Positions 1 to 8,105 of a stretch of 64,000 nucleotides of DNA are shown here, piece after piece; position 1 is the stretch's first letter; each line of letters opens with the position of its first letter. The translations under genes were made by a program, and so were the position numbers. The DNA is from an uncultured Pseudomonadota bacterium (GTDB lineage: Bacteria; Pseudomonadota; Gammaproteobacteria; Burkholderiales; SG8-39): positions 1 through 64,000 of the forward strand of contig CAIKRR010000088.1 of NCBI GenBank assembly GCA_903829815.1, given 5' to 3'. The notes beneath the pieces are model-generated. The model saw nothing but the letters and a program-made list of their open reading frames with translations, ran no database searches and was not told the DNA's origin.

Positions 1-179
1 GCCGAGTCGTGATAGAGCACGAACCCGCGCTCGAAGATCTTCGAAGCACCCGACACCGAGGTGAGGCAACCCGACACCAGGCCTGCGGTGCAGGTCTCGG
101 CCGTGACGATACGAACGCCGGCGGCCTTCGCGGCATCGAGCGCGCGCGAGGCGCGCTCAAGCAGATCAGCGGGAAACAT
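1..179 (-). CDS. pncC: PncC/CinA C-terminal family nicotinamide-nucleotide amidase (partial, 5' part only)
   Basis: The 59 codons visible read as the N-terminus of a CinA C-terminal-domain protein: a short helix, then a VTAETCTAGL stretch matching the family's TAESCTGGL catalytic segment (Ser replaced by Thr, first Gly by Ala), then a SGASKIFERGFVLYHDSA stretch matching the usual GSS..F..G.V.Y segment. Family members hydrolyse NMN to NaMN and ammonia in the cytoplasm. The start is the ATG at 179, with AGGAG about nine bases upstream. It overlaps the amidohydrolase gene by 14 bases, so it looks translationally coupled as the last visible gene of the TRAP operon. The 3' end lies outside the window. 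The Ser-to-Thr change could alter activity; I cannot see the rest of the active site. Confidence 0.75.
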   Translation of the reverse strand, partial: MFPADLLERASRALDAAKAAGVRIVTAETCTAGLVSGCLTSVSGASKIFERGFVLYHDS

Positions 180-1446
180 GGGGGGTGTTCTCCTGGAGGG
201 TGTTGGTAAAGGCGCGACCACCTTTCATGACGAGCCGCAGGCGTGCGCGCTCCTCGAGCAACCGGATGTTCTCGAGCGGATTGCCTTCGAGCACCAGTAC
301 GTCGGCGAACCGTCCGGCCTCGAGCACGCCGACGTCGGCACGACCCACACAGGCCGCCGCCTGACTGGTGGCCGCCACCAGCGCCTGCATCGGGGTCATG
401 CCCAGCCACTCGACCATGAAGCGAAACTCGACCATGTTCTCGCCCACCAGCAGGCGGTGCGACTGATCGGTGCCAAAGGCCACCTTGACGCCGCGGCGCA
501 CCGCCTCCTGCCAGATCGGAATCTGCGCCTGCATGCGATCGAAGATCTCGCGCTCCTTGATGTCCTCTTGCGCGAGTTGCTGCTTGTCCCAGGCCGAGTT
601 GGCCTTGCGGTGCTCGAGCGAAAGCGGCACGAGCGCGAGGGTGGGCACCCACCAGGTACCGTGACGCAGCATGAGGTCGATGCACTGCTCGTCGATGAAC
701 CAGCCGTGTTCGAGCGAGTGGACGCCGGCACCGAGCGCAGTGAGGATGCCATCGAGCCCTTCGGCGTGCACGGCAACCGTCTTGCGACGCATCGCCGCCT
801 CGCTCACCGCCACCGCAATTTCCTCATGCGTGAACTGCGGCTCGTCCCACGAGTCGGTCACCGAGGTGATGCCCCCGGTGGCGCAGATCTTGATGAAGTC
901 GGCACCGGCCATGAGGAGTTGCCGCACCAGACGGCGTACTTCATCAACGCCATCGGCCACCGGGCTGGGCAGCCATGCGCGCTTTTGCACGCGCAAGCCC
1001 GCCGGCACCCAGGCATCGCCATGACCACCGGTCTGCGACACCATGGCAATGGCAATCAGCAGGCGCGGGCCGTCGATGTAGCCCTCGGCAATCGCCTCGC
1101 GAAAGCCGGCATCGGCACCGCCCATGTCACGCGCCGTGGTGACGCCGCAGGCCAGTGTCTCGCGCAGCACTTCGGTGGAGCGCAACACATTGTAGGTGGG
1201 GGTATTGAGCAGGTGCTGGCGCATGTCGCGCGCACGGTAGGTGCCGTGCACATGGCAGTCGATGATGCCGGGCAGGATGGTGTGACCTGCCGCATCGATC
1301 ACGCGCGTGCCCGCGGGCAGCGCGATCGAGCCCGCAGGTCCGGCGGCGATGATCCGCTCGCCTTCGATGAGCACGGTGGCGTTGGAGACCGGGTCGGCCC
1401 CGCTGCCATCGATGAGGGTGCCACCGGTGATCGCCAGGGTTGTCAC
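166..1446 (-). CDS. metal-dependent amidohydrolase (imidazolonepropionase/prolidase-like)
   Basis: A 426-residue amidohydrolase-superfamily enzyme. Metal-site elements are all visible: HVH at 65-67 after a PGIIDCHVH strand, a Lys at about 186 in DFIKI that would be the carbamylated bridging lysine of the binuclear Xaa-Arg dipeptidase-like group, His 227 (AVHAEG), His 247 (SLEHGW) and Asp 327 (FGTDQSH). Enzymes of this group cleave amide bonds of N-acyl amino acids or cyclic amides; the substrate cannot be read from sequence. There is no signal peptide, so it should be cytoplasmic. The start is GTG, one base after the aldehyde dehydrogenase stop, and its end overlaps pncC. Confidence 0.85.
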   Translation of the reverse strand: MTTLAITGGTLIDGSGADPVSNATVLIEGERIIAAGPAGSIALPAGTRVIDAAGHTILPGIIDCHVHGTYRARDMRQHLLNTPTYNVLRSTEVLRETLACGVTTARDMGGADAGFREAIAEGYIDGPRLLIAIAMVSQTGGHGDAWVPAGLRVQKRAWLPSPVADGVDEVRRLVRQLLMAGADFIKICATGGITSVTDSWDEPQFTHEEIAVAVSEAAMRRKTVAVHAEGLDGILTALGAGVHSLEHGWFIDEQCIDLMLRHGTWWVPTLALVPLSLEHRKANSAWDKQQLAQEDIKEREIFDRMQAQIPIWQEAVRRGVKVAFGTDQSHRLLVGENMVEFRFMVEWLGMTPMQALVAATSQAAACVGRADVGVLEAGRFADVLVLEGNPLENIRLLEERARLRLVMKGGRAFTNTLQENTPHVSR

Positions 1447-1447
1447 G

Positions 1448-2902
1448 CTATGCCTCCAGATCCACGAACACGTTCTTCACTTCGGTGTAGAGCGCAAGCG
1501 AGTGCATGCCCAGTTCGCGCCCAAGCCCCGACTTGCGATAGCCCCCGAAGGGGGCAAGAAAACCGTAACGGCTGGCACTGCCATGCGAATTCACGCTGAT
1601 CATGCCGGTGCGCACGGCACGCGCAACGCGCATGGCGCGCCCGATGTCACGGGTCCAGACCGAGCCATTGAGTCCGTAGGGACTGTCATTGGCCATGCGC
1701 ACTGCGTCTGCTTCGGTATCGAAGGCAATCACGACCACCACCGGACCGAAGATCTCTTCCTGCGCGACGCGCATGGTGTTGGCGGCCTGCGAAAGAATGG
1801 TGGGCGCATACCAGGTGCCCGACTCCAGACCAGCCGGCCGCGCACCGCCCGTGACCAGCGTGCAGCCCTCGGCCACGCCCAGCTTCACGTAGGCGTCGAC
1901 ACTCGCCCACTGCGCGCGCGACACGAGCGGCCCGATCTCGGTAGCGGGGTCGAGCGGGTCGCCCAGACGCACCGCGCGAGTGGCCGCCGTGAACGCCTCG
2001 AGGAAGGCGTCGGCCGCACTGCGCTCGATGAAGATCCGCGTACGCGCCGAGCAGCTCTGCCCGGCATTGCCAAATGCGGCCATCACCGCCTGGCGCGCTG
2101 CCTTGGCGATGTCGGCATCGGCAAAGATGATGTTGGGGCTCTTGCCGCCCAGCTCGAGCGTGATGCGCTTCACATCATCGGCGCCCCACTTGAGAAGCTT
2201 CGATCCGGTGGCGGTCTCGCCGGTGAACGAAATCTTGTCGATGCCCGGATGCCGTGCCAGATGCTCACCCAGGAGCGCGCCCGGGCCGGGGATGATGTTG
2301 AGCACCCCCGCGGGCACACCGGCTTTCAGGGCGATGTCACCCAGCACGAGCGCGGTGAGCGGCGTGACGCTGGCGGGCTTGAGGAGAACCGTGCAGCCCG
2401 CCGCCAGCGCCGGGGCCACCTTCCAGGCCGCAGCGAGAAAGGGAAAGTTCCATGGCGTGATGGCGGCCACCACGCCCAGCGGTTCGCGCAGCGTGAAGTC
2501 CAGTACCCCGGCGCCCATCGGTATCGTGTCACCGAAGAACTTGTCCATCGCGCCGGCGTAGTACTCGAATACGTTGGCCGCGCTCTCGACCTCGTTGGCC
2601 GAATTGGCAATGGTCTTGCCGCCATTGCGCGTTTCAAGCTGCGCGATCTCGGGTGCCCGTGCGCGGATGCCCTCGGCGATGGCGCGCAGGATCTTGCCGC
2701 GCAGGAAGGGCTGCATGCCCGACCAGATGCCTGCATCAAACGCGCGACGCGCGGCTGCCACCGCGCGGTCGACATCGGCAACAGCGGCACAGGCCACCGC
2801 AGCCAGCACCGACCCGTCGGTGGGGTTGAGCGTATCGAAGGTCGCACCCGAGGCGGCAGGGCCGAAGACACCGTCGATGAGCAGTTGCGTCTGCACGGTC
2901 AT
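1448..2902 (-). CDS. NAD(P)-dependent aldehyde dehydrogenase
   Basis: A 484-residue ALDH-superfamily protein of usual length. The catalytic glutamate (E250 in ITLELGGKSP) and nucleophile cysteine (C284 in GNAGQSCSARTR) are present, as are the PWNFP (150-154), KPAS (175-178) and FTGET (226-230) cofactor-binding segments. It should oxidise an aldehyde to a carboxylate in the cytoplasm. The start ATG overlaps the HAD gene stop by four bases (ATGA), so the two are co-translated. Family members range from betaine-aldehyde to aromatic and semialdehyde dehydrogenases. The operon suggests an aldehyde released from the TRAP-imported compound, but the substrate is not determined. Confidence 0.92.
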   Translation of the reverse strand: MTVQTQLLIDGVFGPAASGATFDTLNPTDGSVLAAVACAAVADVDRAVAAARRAFDAGIWSGMQPFLRGKILRAIAEGIRARAPEIAQLETRNGGKTIANSANEVESAANVFEYYAGAMDKFFGDTIPMGAGVLDFTLREPLGVVAAITPWNFPFLAAAWKVAPALAAGCTVLLKPASVTPLTALVLGDIALKAGVPAGVLNIIPGPGALLGEHLARHPGIDKISFTGETATGSKLLKWGADDVKRITLELGGKSPNIIFADADIAKAARQAVMAAFGNAGQSCSARTRIFIERSAADAFLEAFTAATRAVRLGDPLDPATEIGPLVSRAQWASVDAYVKLGVAEGCTLVTGGARPAGLESGTWYAPTILSQAANTMRVAQEEIFGPVVVVIAFDTEADAVRMANDSPYGLNGSVWTRDIGRAMRVARAVRTGMISVNSHGSASRYGFLAPFGGYRKSGLGRELGMHSLALYTEVKNVFVDLEA

Positions 2903-3717
2903 GCAAAGAGCCTTTCACAGTGCGCAGGCAACTGCGACAAACGGGTGAGATGGATATCGACCGCCGCATCGATCTCGGTGGCGTGCGGTGCGATCCACGC
3001 GGTATGCAAGCCGAGCGCCTTGGCCCCGCGCACATCGTTGGTGAGGTCATCACCCACCATGAGGGTACGACCCGGCGCCGCGGGCAGTGCGCGCAAGGCC
3101 GGGGCGTAGCATTCGGCGTGGGGCTTCAACCAGCCGGTGTCGGAGGACACCACGACGGTCTCGAAATACCGCAGCAGACCGGCGCGCTCGAGCGAAGCCG
3201 ATACGACCGGCCCGTGCGGATAGTTCGACACCACCCCCAGGCGGCAGGTGCGCGCGAGAGTCTCGACCACCTCGAGGGCATCGTCGAGCGCGCGCGCATC
3301 GAGCGTCACCTGATGGCCCAGTGCGTCGGCAATCGGCGCCAGTGCTTCCAGGGTCGGAGGCGCACGGCTGCCTGCCAGGCGCATGGCCAGCACGAAGCGC
3401 TCGGCAAACGAATGCTCGCGCTGGGTCTCGCGCGAGAAGGCAATCTGGCGGCGGCACGCTTCACGGTAGCAGCCGATGAAGTGCTCGAAGCCGAGCGACC
3501 GATCGGCTTCGGCCAGCACGGGCACGAGGTCCGTGGCGAAGATGCGCTCGACACAGGCCAGATGGCGCTCGGGGTCGTGGATCATGCCCGGCACCCACAT
3601 CAGGGTCTCGCCCCAATCGAAAAGCACCACGGGCCGCGGGTCGAGTCCAGCCACGGAAGCAGCACCCGCAGCAGCCGGGACCGCAGACGACGCGGTGTGG
3701 GGCGCAGCCAGTGCCAT
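2899..3717 (-). CDS. HAD-superfamily hydrolase
   Basis: A 272-residue HAD-type hydrolase. Motif I is DWGET (D34 as nucleophile), motif II lies in VVSNYPHG, motif III is the Lys in TGWLKPHAECY, and motif IV is VGDDLTNDVRGA. The residue two after the nucleophile is Gly rather than the Asp that serves as general acid in typical HAD phosphatases, so phosphatase activity is not certain; dehalogenase or phosphonatase-like members also lack that Asp. The first 28 residues are Ala/Pro-rich and probably unstructured. The ATG shares one base (TGATG) with the stop of the OMP-decarboxylase-like gene and the 3' end overlaps the ALDH start by four bases. Context suggests it acts on the product of the two upstream enzymes. 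Confidence 0.85.
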   Translation of the reverse strand: MALAAPHTASSAVPAAAGAASVAGLDPRPVVLFDWGETLMWVPGMIHDPERHLACVERIFATDLVPVLAEADRSLGFEHFIGCYREACRRQIAFSRETQREHSFAERFVLAMRLAGSRAPPTLEALAPIADALGHQVTLDARALDDALEVVETLARTCRLGVVSNYPHGPVVSASLERAGLLRYFETVVVSSDTGWLKPHAECYAPALRALPAAPGRTLMVGDDLTNDVRGAKALGLHTAWIAPHATEIDAAVDIHLTRLSQLPAHCERLFA

Positions 3718-4442
3718 CAGGCGGCCGCCATCGCTTCATCGACCAGTGCCCGTGCCGCGGCAGCCTGATCGGCAGCCCCGTAGACCGCACGGCCGACGAC
3801 GCCGTAGAGCGGGCAACCATGGGCCGCGCGCACCAGATCGCCGATATTGCCCCCCAGGGGACCGATGCCGGGCACGATGAAGACCGGTGAGGCCATGCGG
3901 CTCTTGAGGCGCGCCGAGTGGTAGCGCAGCTTGTCGGTGGTGTTGCCCGGAATCACGAAGTGGTCGGCACCGACTTCGGCCGCCTTGTCGATGATGCGCT
4001 CGAGGGCGTCATCGGCCACATAGCCACCACCCGATACGTTGTAATCGGGAAAGGGCAGATCGCCCCCGACCAGCGGCAGGATGCCCCGGGCGAGGGTTTC
4101 ACCGACAAAGCCCTCGACCGCACGCGGACCGGCCACCGGAAAGAGGATGAGCCCATCGACACCCGCATCGGCGGCGAGCGCTGCAAACTTCGCGGCCATG
4201 TCGAAGACGTCGGGCCCGGCTTTCTGATGATCGTAGAGCAGTGGCAGGTCAGTCTGCGTGCGCAGCACCCGGATGGCCTCGGCCAGACCCAGGCGCAGCG
4301 CCATCGTCATGCCCAGCTTGTAGCCCACCACCCCTTCGATGCCGGTGGTGAGGTCGATGGTGTGACGGCAGGCATCGACCGTGTCGGCATCCAGGGCAAC
4401 GATGATGCCGTGACGGGTACGGAAGCGCACCGGGCCCGTCAT
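3717..4442 (-). CDS. orotidine-5'-phosphate decarboxylase-superfamily protein
   Basis: A 241-residue TIM-barrel protein of the OMPDC suprafamily. Visible are ALDAD (Asp 18 and 20), the YKLG strand (Lys 42), YDHQKAGPD (D71, K74, D78), and a C-terminal VPGIGPLGG plus VVGRAVYGA phosphate-binding region with the conserved Arg. The catalytic D/K/D set is spaced D-x2-K-x3-D, not the D-x-K-x2-D of textbook PyrF; YDHQK variants occur in some OMPDC-like proteins as I recall. It could be a true PyrF, but the location directly behind a divergent NadC (stop and start share one base, TGATG) and ahead of a HAD hydrolase in a transporter operon suggests a specialised decarboxylase or related phosphate-sugar lyase. 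Confidence 0.8.
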   Translation of the reverse strand: MTGPVRFRTRHGIIVALDADTVDACRHTIDLTTGIEGVVGYKLGMTMALRLGLAEAIRVLRTQTDLPLLYDHQKAGPDVFDMAAKFAALAADAGVDGLILFPVAGPRAVEGFVGETLARGILPLVGGDLPFPDYNVSGGGYVADDALERIIDKAAEVGADHFVIPGNTTDKLRYHSARLKSRMASPVFIVPGIGPLGGNIGDLVRAAHGCPLYGVVGRAVYGAADQAAAARALVDEAMAAA

Positions 4443-5332
4443 CAGGCGCCCGCCCTCATGCGCTCGATCGTGCGCAAGGCACTGGGTTTGATGTCGTTCA
4501 CATCCAGGCTGATGTCGACGGCCTTCACCGTATGGGTCAGATCGCCCACCGAAATCACGTCGACACCGGTCTCGGCAATCGCAGCAACCGTGGTCTCGTT
4601 CACGCCACCGGAGGCTTCGGTAATGGCGCGACCGGCCACCAGCGCGAGACCCGCACGCATCTCCTCGAGATCCATGTTGTCGAACATGATGATGTCGACG
4701 CCACAGTCCAATGCCTCCTGCACCATCTCGAGGGTCTCGCACTCGACCTCGATCTTGAAGGTGTGCTGCGCGCGCGCGCGCAGAATCTCGACCGCATTGC
4801 GGATGCTGCCCGCGATCTTGATGTGATTGTCCTTCACCAGCACGCAGTTGCTCAGATTGAAGATGTGGTTGTGCGCACCACCCACTCGCACCGCGTACTT
4901 CTGCACCATGCGCAGCCCGGGCCAGCCCTTGCGGGTATCGGTGAGGCGCACCTTGGTGTGGCGCACCAGATCGAGGTAGCGACGGGTCTTGGTGGCAATG
5001 GCCGAGAGCTGCTGCACCCAGTCGAGGGCCGCACGCTCGATCATGAAGAAGGCCGATGCACGCGCCTTGATGCGAAGGAGCACGGTGCCGGGCGCGATCT
5101 CGTCGCCATCGTTCACGCAGTGCTCGATCTGGGCGTCGGGATCGATGAGGCGGATGGTCTCGTCGGCAAACAGCAGACCGCAGACGATGCCGTGGCCCTT
5201 GGCGTAGATCTGGCCGCTCTGGACCGGGTCTTCGTCCCAGACGAGAAACCCGCCTGTCGTATCGCCAGCGTTCAACTCTTCACGCAGGCCCTGCTCGACC
5301 AGCGGACGGATCATGAATCGGTTCAGACGCAT
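4442..5332 (-). CDS. NadC-like (quinolinate phosphoribosyltransferase family) enzyme, divergent
   Basis: A 296-residue type II phosphoribosyltransferase. It keeps E99-R100 (FFMIERAALDWVQQLS), DTRK at 132-135, KDNHI at 167-171, the IEVECETL acid strand, EASGGV and a VDVISVGDLTHT phosphate loop. It departs from housekeeping NadC in two conserved places: DTRKGWPGLR replaces DTRKTTPGLR, and GGAHNHIFNL replaces GGG.NHR.GL, so the Arg after His 156 is Ile. In the characterised family that Arg helps hold the substrate carboxylates. NadC makes NaMN from quinolinate and PRPP with loss of CO2. This copy probably has a different acid as substrate, or has lost the decarboxylation half. ModD is a less likely alternative. 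The start ATG at 5332 was chosen because earlier codons are not family-like. It sits between the TRAP binding protein and an OMPDC-like gene. Confidence 0.85.
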   Translation of the reverse strand: MRLNRFMIRPLVEQGLREELNAGDTTGGFLVWDEDPVQSGQIYAKGHGIVCGLLFADETIRLIDPDAQIEHCVNDGDEIAPGTVLLRIKARASAFFMIERAALDWVQQLSAIATKTRRYLDLVRHTKVRLTDTRKGWPGLRMVQKYAVRVGGAHNHIFNLSNCVLVKDNHIKIAGSIRNAVEILRARAQHTFKIEVECETLEMVQEALDCGVDIIMFDNMDLEEMRAGLALVAGRAITEASGGVNETTVAAIAETGVDVISVGDLTHTVKAVDISLDVNDIKPSALRTIERMRAGA

Positions 5333-5485
5333 CGCAGCACCATCTCGAAAGGACAATGCACGAAGTGTAATGCGCCAGGCCGGGCGTGCCCCGGCTATTC
5401 CGATACGGCATGCGCGCAAGACTGTGGGCATGAGCCCTGCGCCACGGCAGGCGACCGGCTGCAACGCCGGCCGCCCGAACCACGA

Positions 5486-6577
5486 TTACTTCTTCGCGGC
5501 CGACACGCTGTAGCGGTAGCTGTCGAGCGAGTACTCGGCAACCCGGAACCACAGGTTCTGCTCGTCACGGAACTTCTGCCAGTGCTCGTAGATGGTCTTG
5601 AACTCGGGGCTCTTGGCCGCGAGGTCGTCCATCACTTCCTGGGTGGCCTTGTAGGCCGCATCGAGCACGGGTTTGGGGAAGGCACGCAACTGCACGCCTT
5701 GCCCCACGAGGCGCTTGAGCGCCACCGGGTTCTTGGCATCGTAGTCGGCCGTCATCATGACGTCCTGCTCGCGCGCGGCGCAGATGAGTGCCTCCTGGAA
5801 AGACTTGGGCAGTGCATTCCAGGCCTTCAGGTTCACCAGCATCACGTTCTGGGCACTGCCTTCCCACCAGCCCGGGTAGTAATAGAACTTGGCCACCTTG
5901 TTCAGGCCGAGCTTCTCGTCATCGTGCGGTCCGATGAATTCGGCCGCGTCGATCGTACCTTTTTCAAGCGAGGGGTAGATATCGCCCGGGGGCAGTTGCT
6001 GCGGCGTCACGCCCAGCTTGGCAAGGATGGTGCCGCCAATGCCGCCGATGCGCATCTTCAGGCCCTTGAGATCAGCAACCGTCTTGATCTCCTTGCGGTA
6101 CCAGCCGCCCATCTGCACGCCGGTGTTGCCGCACGGGATGTTCATCATGCCGTACTGCTTGAACACATCGCGCAGCAACTCGCCACCGCCACCCCAGTTG
6201 ATCCAGGCCTGCTGCTGGCGGGCATTGAGTCCGAAGGGAATGCCCGAATCGAAGGCAAAGGCCGGATTCTTGCCGATGTAGAAGGCCGACAACGTGTGGG
6301 TGGCCTCGATGGTGCCTTTCTCGACCGCATCGAACACCTGATTGCCCGGGACGATCTCGCCGGCAGCCATCACCGAGATCTCGAACTTGCCCTCGGTGAG
6401 CCCGAGGATGCGCTTGGCCATCGCCTCGACGCCACCGTGGGTCGTATCGAGGCTCTTGGGCCAGCTGGTCTGCAGCCGCCACTTGACAGTAGGCGCCGAT
6501 TGGGCAAACGCCGGGGCCACCATGGCGCCCAGGGCAGCACCAGCGCCCCCCTTGGCCAGGAAATCGCGTCTCTTCAT
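5486..6577 (-). CDS. dctP: TRAP transporter substrate-binding protein DctP, Tat-exported
   Basis: A 363-residue periplasmic binding protein of the DctP family. The N-terminus MKRRDFLAKGGAGAALGAM carries a twin-arginine signal, cleaved around AFAQ. The mature part has the typical VKWRLQTSWPKSLDT start, an internal KIKVMAAGE-type strand (here FEISVMAAGE), and the Arg-rich ligand region near LKGLKMRIGG. The start ATG at 6577 has GGGAG about seven bases upstream. It forms the transporter with DctQ and DctM upstream in the same operon and would bind an organic acid; this subgroup resembles the mannitol/chloroaromatic-type DctP (DctP of the 'TtuC/YiaO-like' set), but the ligand cannot be assigned. 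Confidence 0.93.
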   Translation of the reverse strand: MKRRDFLAKGGAGAALGAMVAPAFAQSAPTVKWRLQTSWPKSLDTTHGGVEAMAKRILGLTEGKFEISVMAAGEIVPGNQVFDAVEKGTIEATHTLSAFYIGKNPAFAFDSGIPFGLNARQQQAWINWGGGGELLRDVFKQYGMMNIPCGNTGVQMGGWYRKEIKTVADLKGLKMRIGGIGGTILAKLGVTPQQLPPGDIYPSLEKGTIDAAEFIGPHDDEKLGLNKVAKFYYYPGWWEGSAQNVMLVNLKAWNALPKSFQEALICAAREQDVMMTADYDAKNPVALKRLVGQGVQLRAFPKPVLDAAYKATQEVMDDLAAKSPEFKTIYEHWQKFRDEQNLWFRVAEYSLDSYRYSVSAAKK

Positions 6578-6631
6578 TGCATGCTCCCAGGAGGGGCCGG
6601 CAGGGCCGGCCATTGAACAAAAGACAACATC

Positions 6632-8095
6632 CTAACGCGACTCGGGGGCGGGCTTCGAGGCCTGCTCGAGTTGCTTCTGCATCGCATCGTCGGCGGCGCT
6701 GCCGTCCTCAGCCGGACCTGACTGCGGCGCCTCGAGTTCGATCTGCACCTTGTCGACATCGACCGTCACTTCCTTGTCGAGAAAGTAGGTGATCTGGTCG
6801 GGGAAGGCAATGACCAGCACCACCATGAGGATCTGCAATCCGACCCAGGGCAAGGCGCCCAGGTAGATGTCGCGACTGCGCACGGTCTTGGGTGCAATGC
6901 CGCGCAGGTAGAACAGCGCGTAGCCAAAGGGCGGATGCATGTAGGAGGTCTGCATGTTCACGCAAAGAAGCACACCGAACCAGACCAGGTCGATCCCGAG
7001 TTTCTGCGCCACCGGCGCGAGCAGCGGAATCACGATGAAGGCGATCTCGAAGAAGTCGAGAAAGAACGCCAGCACGAAGACAAAGAGGTTCACCACGATC
7101 AGGAACTGCACCCGGCCGCCGGGGAGGTCGCCCAGCAGGTGCTCGATCCAGCGCCCGCCGTAGAAACCCTGGAAGACCAGCGAAAACACCGTCGATCCGA
7201 TGAGGATGAACACCACCATCGAGGTGATGCGCATGGTGGAGTCCATGCCCTGCCAAACGAGCGGCACGGTGAGCCGGCCCCGCAGCGCGGCCAGCAGCAT
7301 GGCACCCACCGCGCCCATGGCACCGGCCTCGGTGGGGGTTGCAAGGCCCATGAAGATGGTGCCCAGCACGAGGAAGATGAGGCCCACCGAGGGCAGCATG
7401 CCCCAGAGCACCCGGCGCCACAGCGCCCAGCCGCGCAGCGTGCGCTCGGAGGCAGGCAAGGGGGGCATGCGGTTCGGCGCCACCAGCGACACGATGAAGA
7501 TGAACGCGATGAAGAGCAGCGTCTGCACGATCGACGGGCCGATGGCCCCGGCGTACATGTCGCCGACCGACTTGCCCAGTTGATCGGCCAGCACCACCAG
7601 CACGAGCGAGGGCGGGATGAGCTGGGTGATGGTGCCCGAGGCGGCAATCACACCCGTCGAGATGCGCACGTCATAGCCGTTGCGCAGCATCGCCGGGAGC
7701 GCAATCATGCCCATCGCGATGACCGAAGCCGCGACCGTGCCGGTGATGGCACCCAGGATGGCGCCGACGATGATCACCGAATAGGCAAGGCCACCGGGGA
7801 GCGCACCGAAGGCTTGCCCCATGCTCTCGAGCAGGTCTTCTGCGAGGCCGCAGCGCTCGAGAATCGTACCCATGAAGGTGAAGAAGGGAATCGCGAGCAG
7901 GAGATCATTGGAGACGATGCCAAACACCCGGAAGGGCAGGTTGGCCAGAAAGTCGGGCACGAAGAAGCCGAGCTGGATGCCGACGACGCCAAAGGCCAGA
8001 CCGAGGGCGGCCAGCGAGAACGCCACCGGAAACCCGATGAGCAGAAACACCACAAGCCCCACGAACATCAGGGGCGCCATTGTTTCGGCACTCAT
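6632..8095 (-). CDS. dctM: TRAP transporter large permease DctM
   Basis: A 487-residue, strongly hydrophobic inner-membrane protein with about 12 predicted membrane segments from residue 8 to residue 440, then an acidic cytoplasmic tail rich in Glu, Asp and Ala. The segments FFTFMGTILERCGLAEDLL, GTITGTVAASV-like (AITGTVAASVIAMG) and TPTEAGAMGAVGAM are DctM hallmarks. It uses the sodium gradient to carry the solute delivered by DctP. The start is the ATG at 8095 (MSAETMAP); a GTG two codons earlier is possible. The gap from dctQ is ten bases. The 50-residue charged tail is longer than in most DctM proteins. Confidence 0.95.
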   Translation of the reverse strand: MSAETMAPLMFVGLVVFLLIGFPVAFSLAALGLAFGVVGIQLGFFVPDFLANLPFRVFGIVSNDLLLAIPFFTFMGTILERCGLAEDLLESMGQAFGALPGGLAYSVIIVGAILGAITGTVAASVIAMGMIALPAMLRNGYDVRISTGVIAASGTITQLIPPSLVLVVLADQLGKSVGDMYAGAIGPSIVQTLLFIAFIFIVSLVAPNRMPPLPASERTLRGWALWRRVLWGMLPSVGLIFLVLGTIFMGLATPTEAGAMGAVGAMLLAALRGRLTVPLVWQGMDSTMRITSMVVFILIGSTVFSLVFQGFYGGRWIEHLLGDLPGGRVQFLIVVNLFVFVLAFFLDFFEIAFIVIPLLAPVAQKLGIDLVWFGVLLCVNMQTSYMHPPFGYALFYLRGIAPKTVRSRDIYLGALPWVGLQILMVVLVIAFPDQITYFLDKEVTVDVDKVQIELEAPQSGPAEDGSAADDAMQKQLEQASKPAPESR

Positions 8096-8105
8096 GCGCA
8101 CTCAC

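Noticed and set aside
61-1599. Long plus-strand open frame across the amidohydrolase
   Set aside because: High-GC antisense shadow: His/Arg-rich with no domain, while the minus frame has complete amidohydrolase motifs.
1307-3109. 600-codon plus-strand frame
   Set aside because: Antisense to the aldehyde dehydrogenase with intact catalytic residues; no recognisable protein.
4532-6616. 694-codon plus-strand frame
   Set aside because: Antisense to the NadC-like and DctP genes; composition typical of a shadow.
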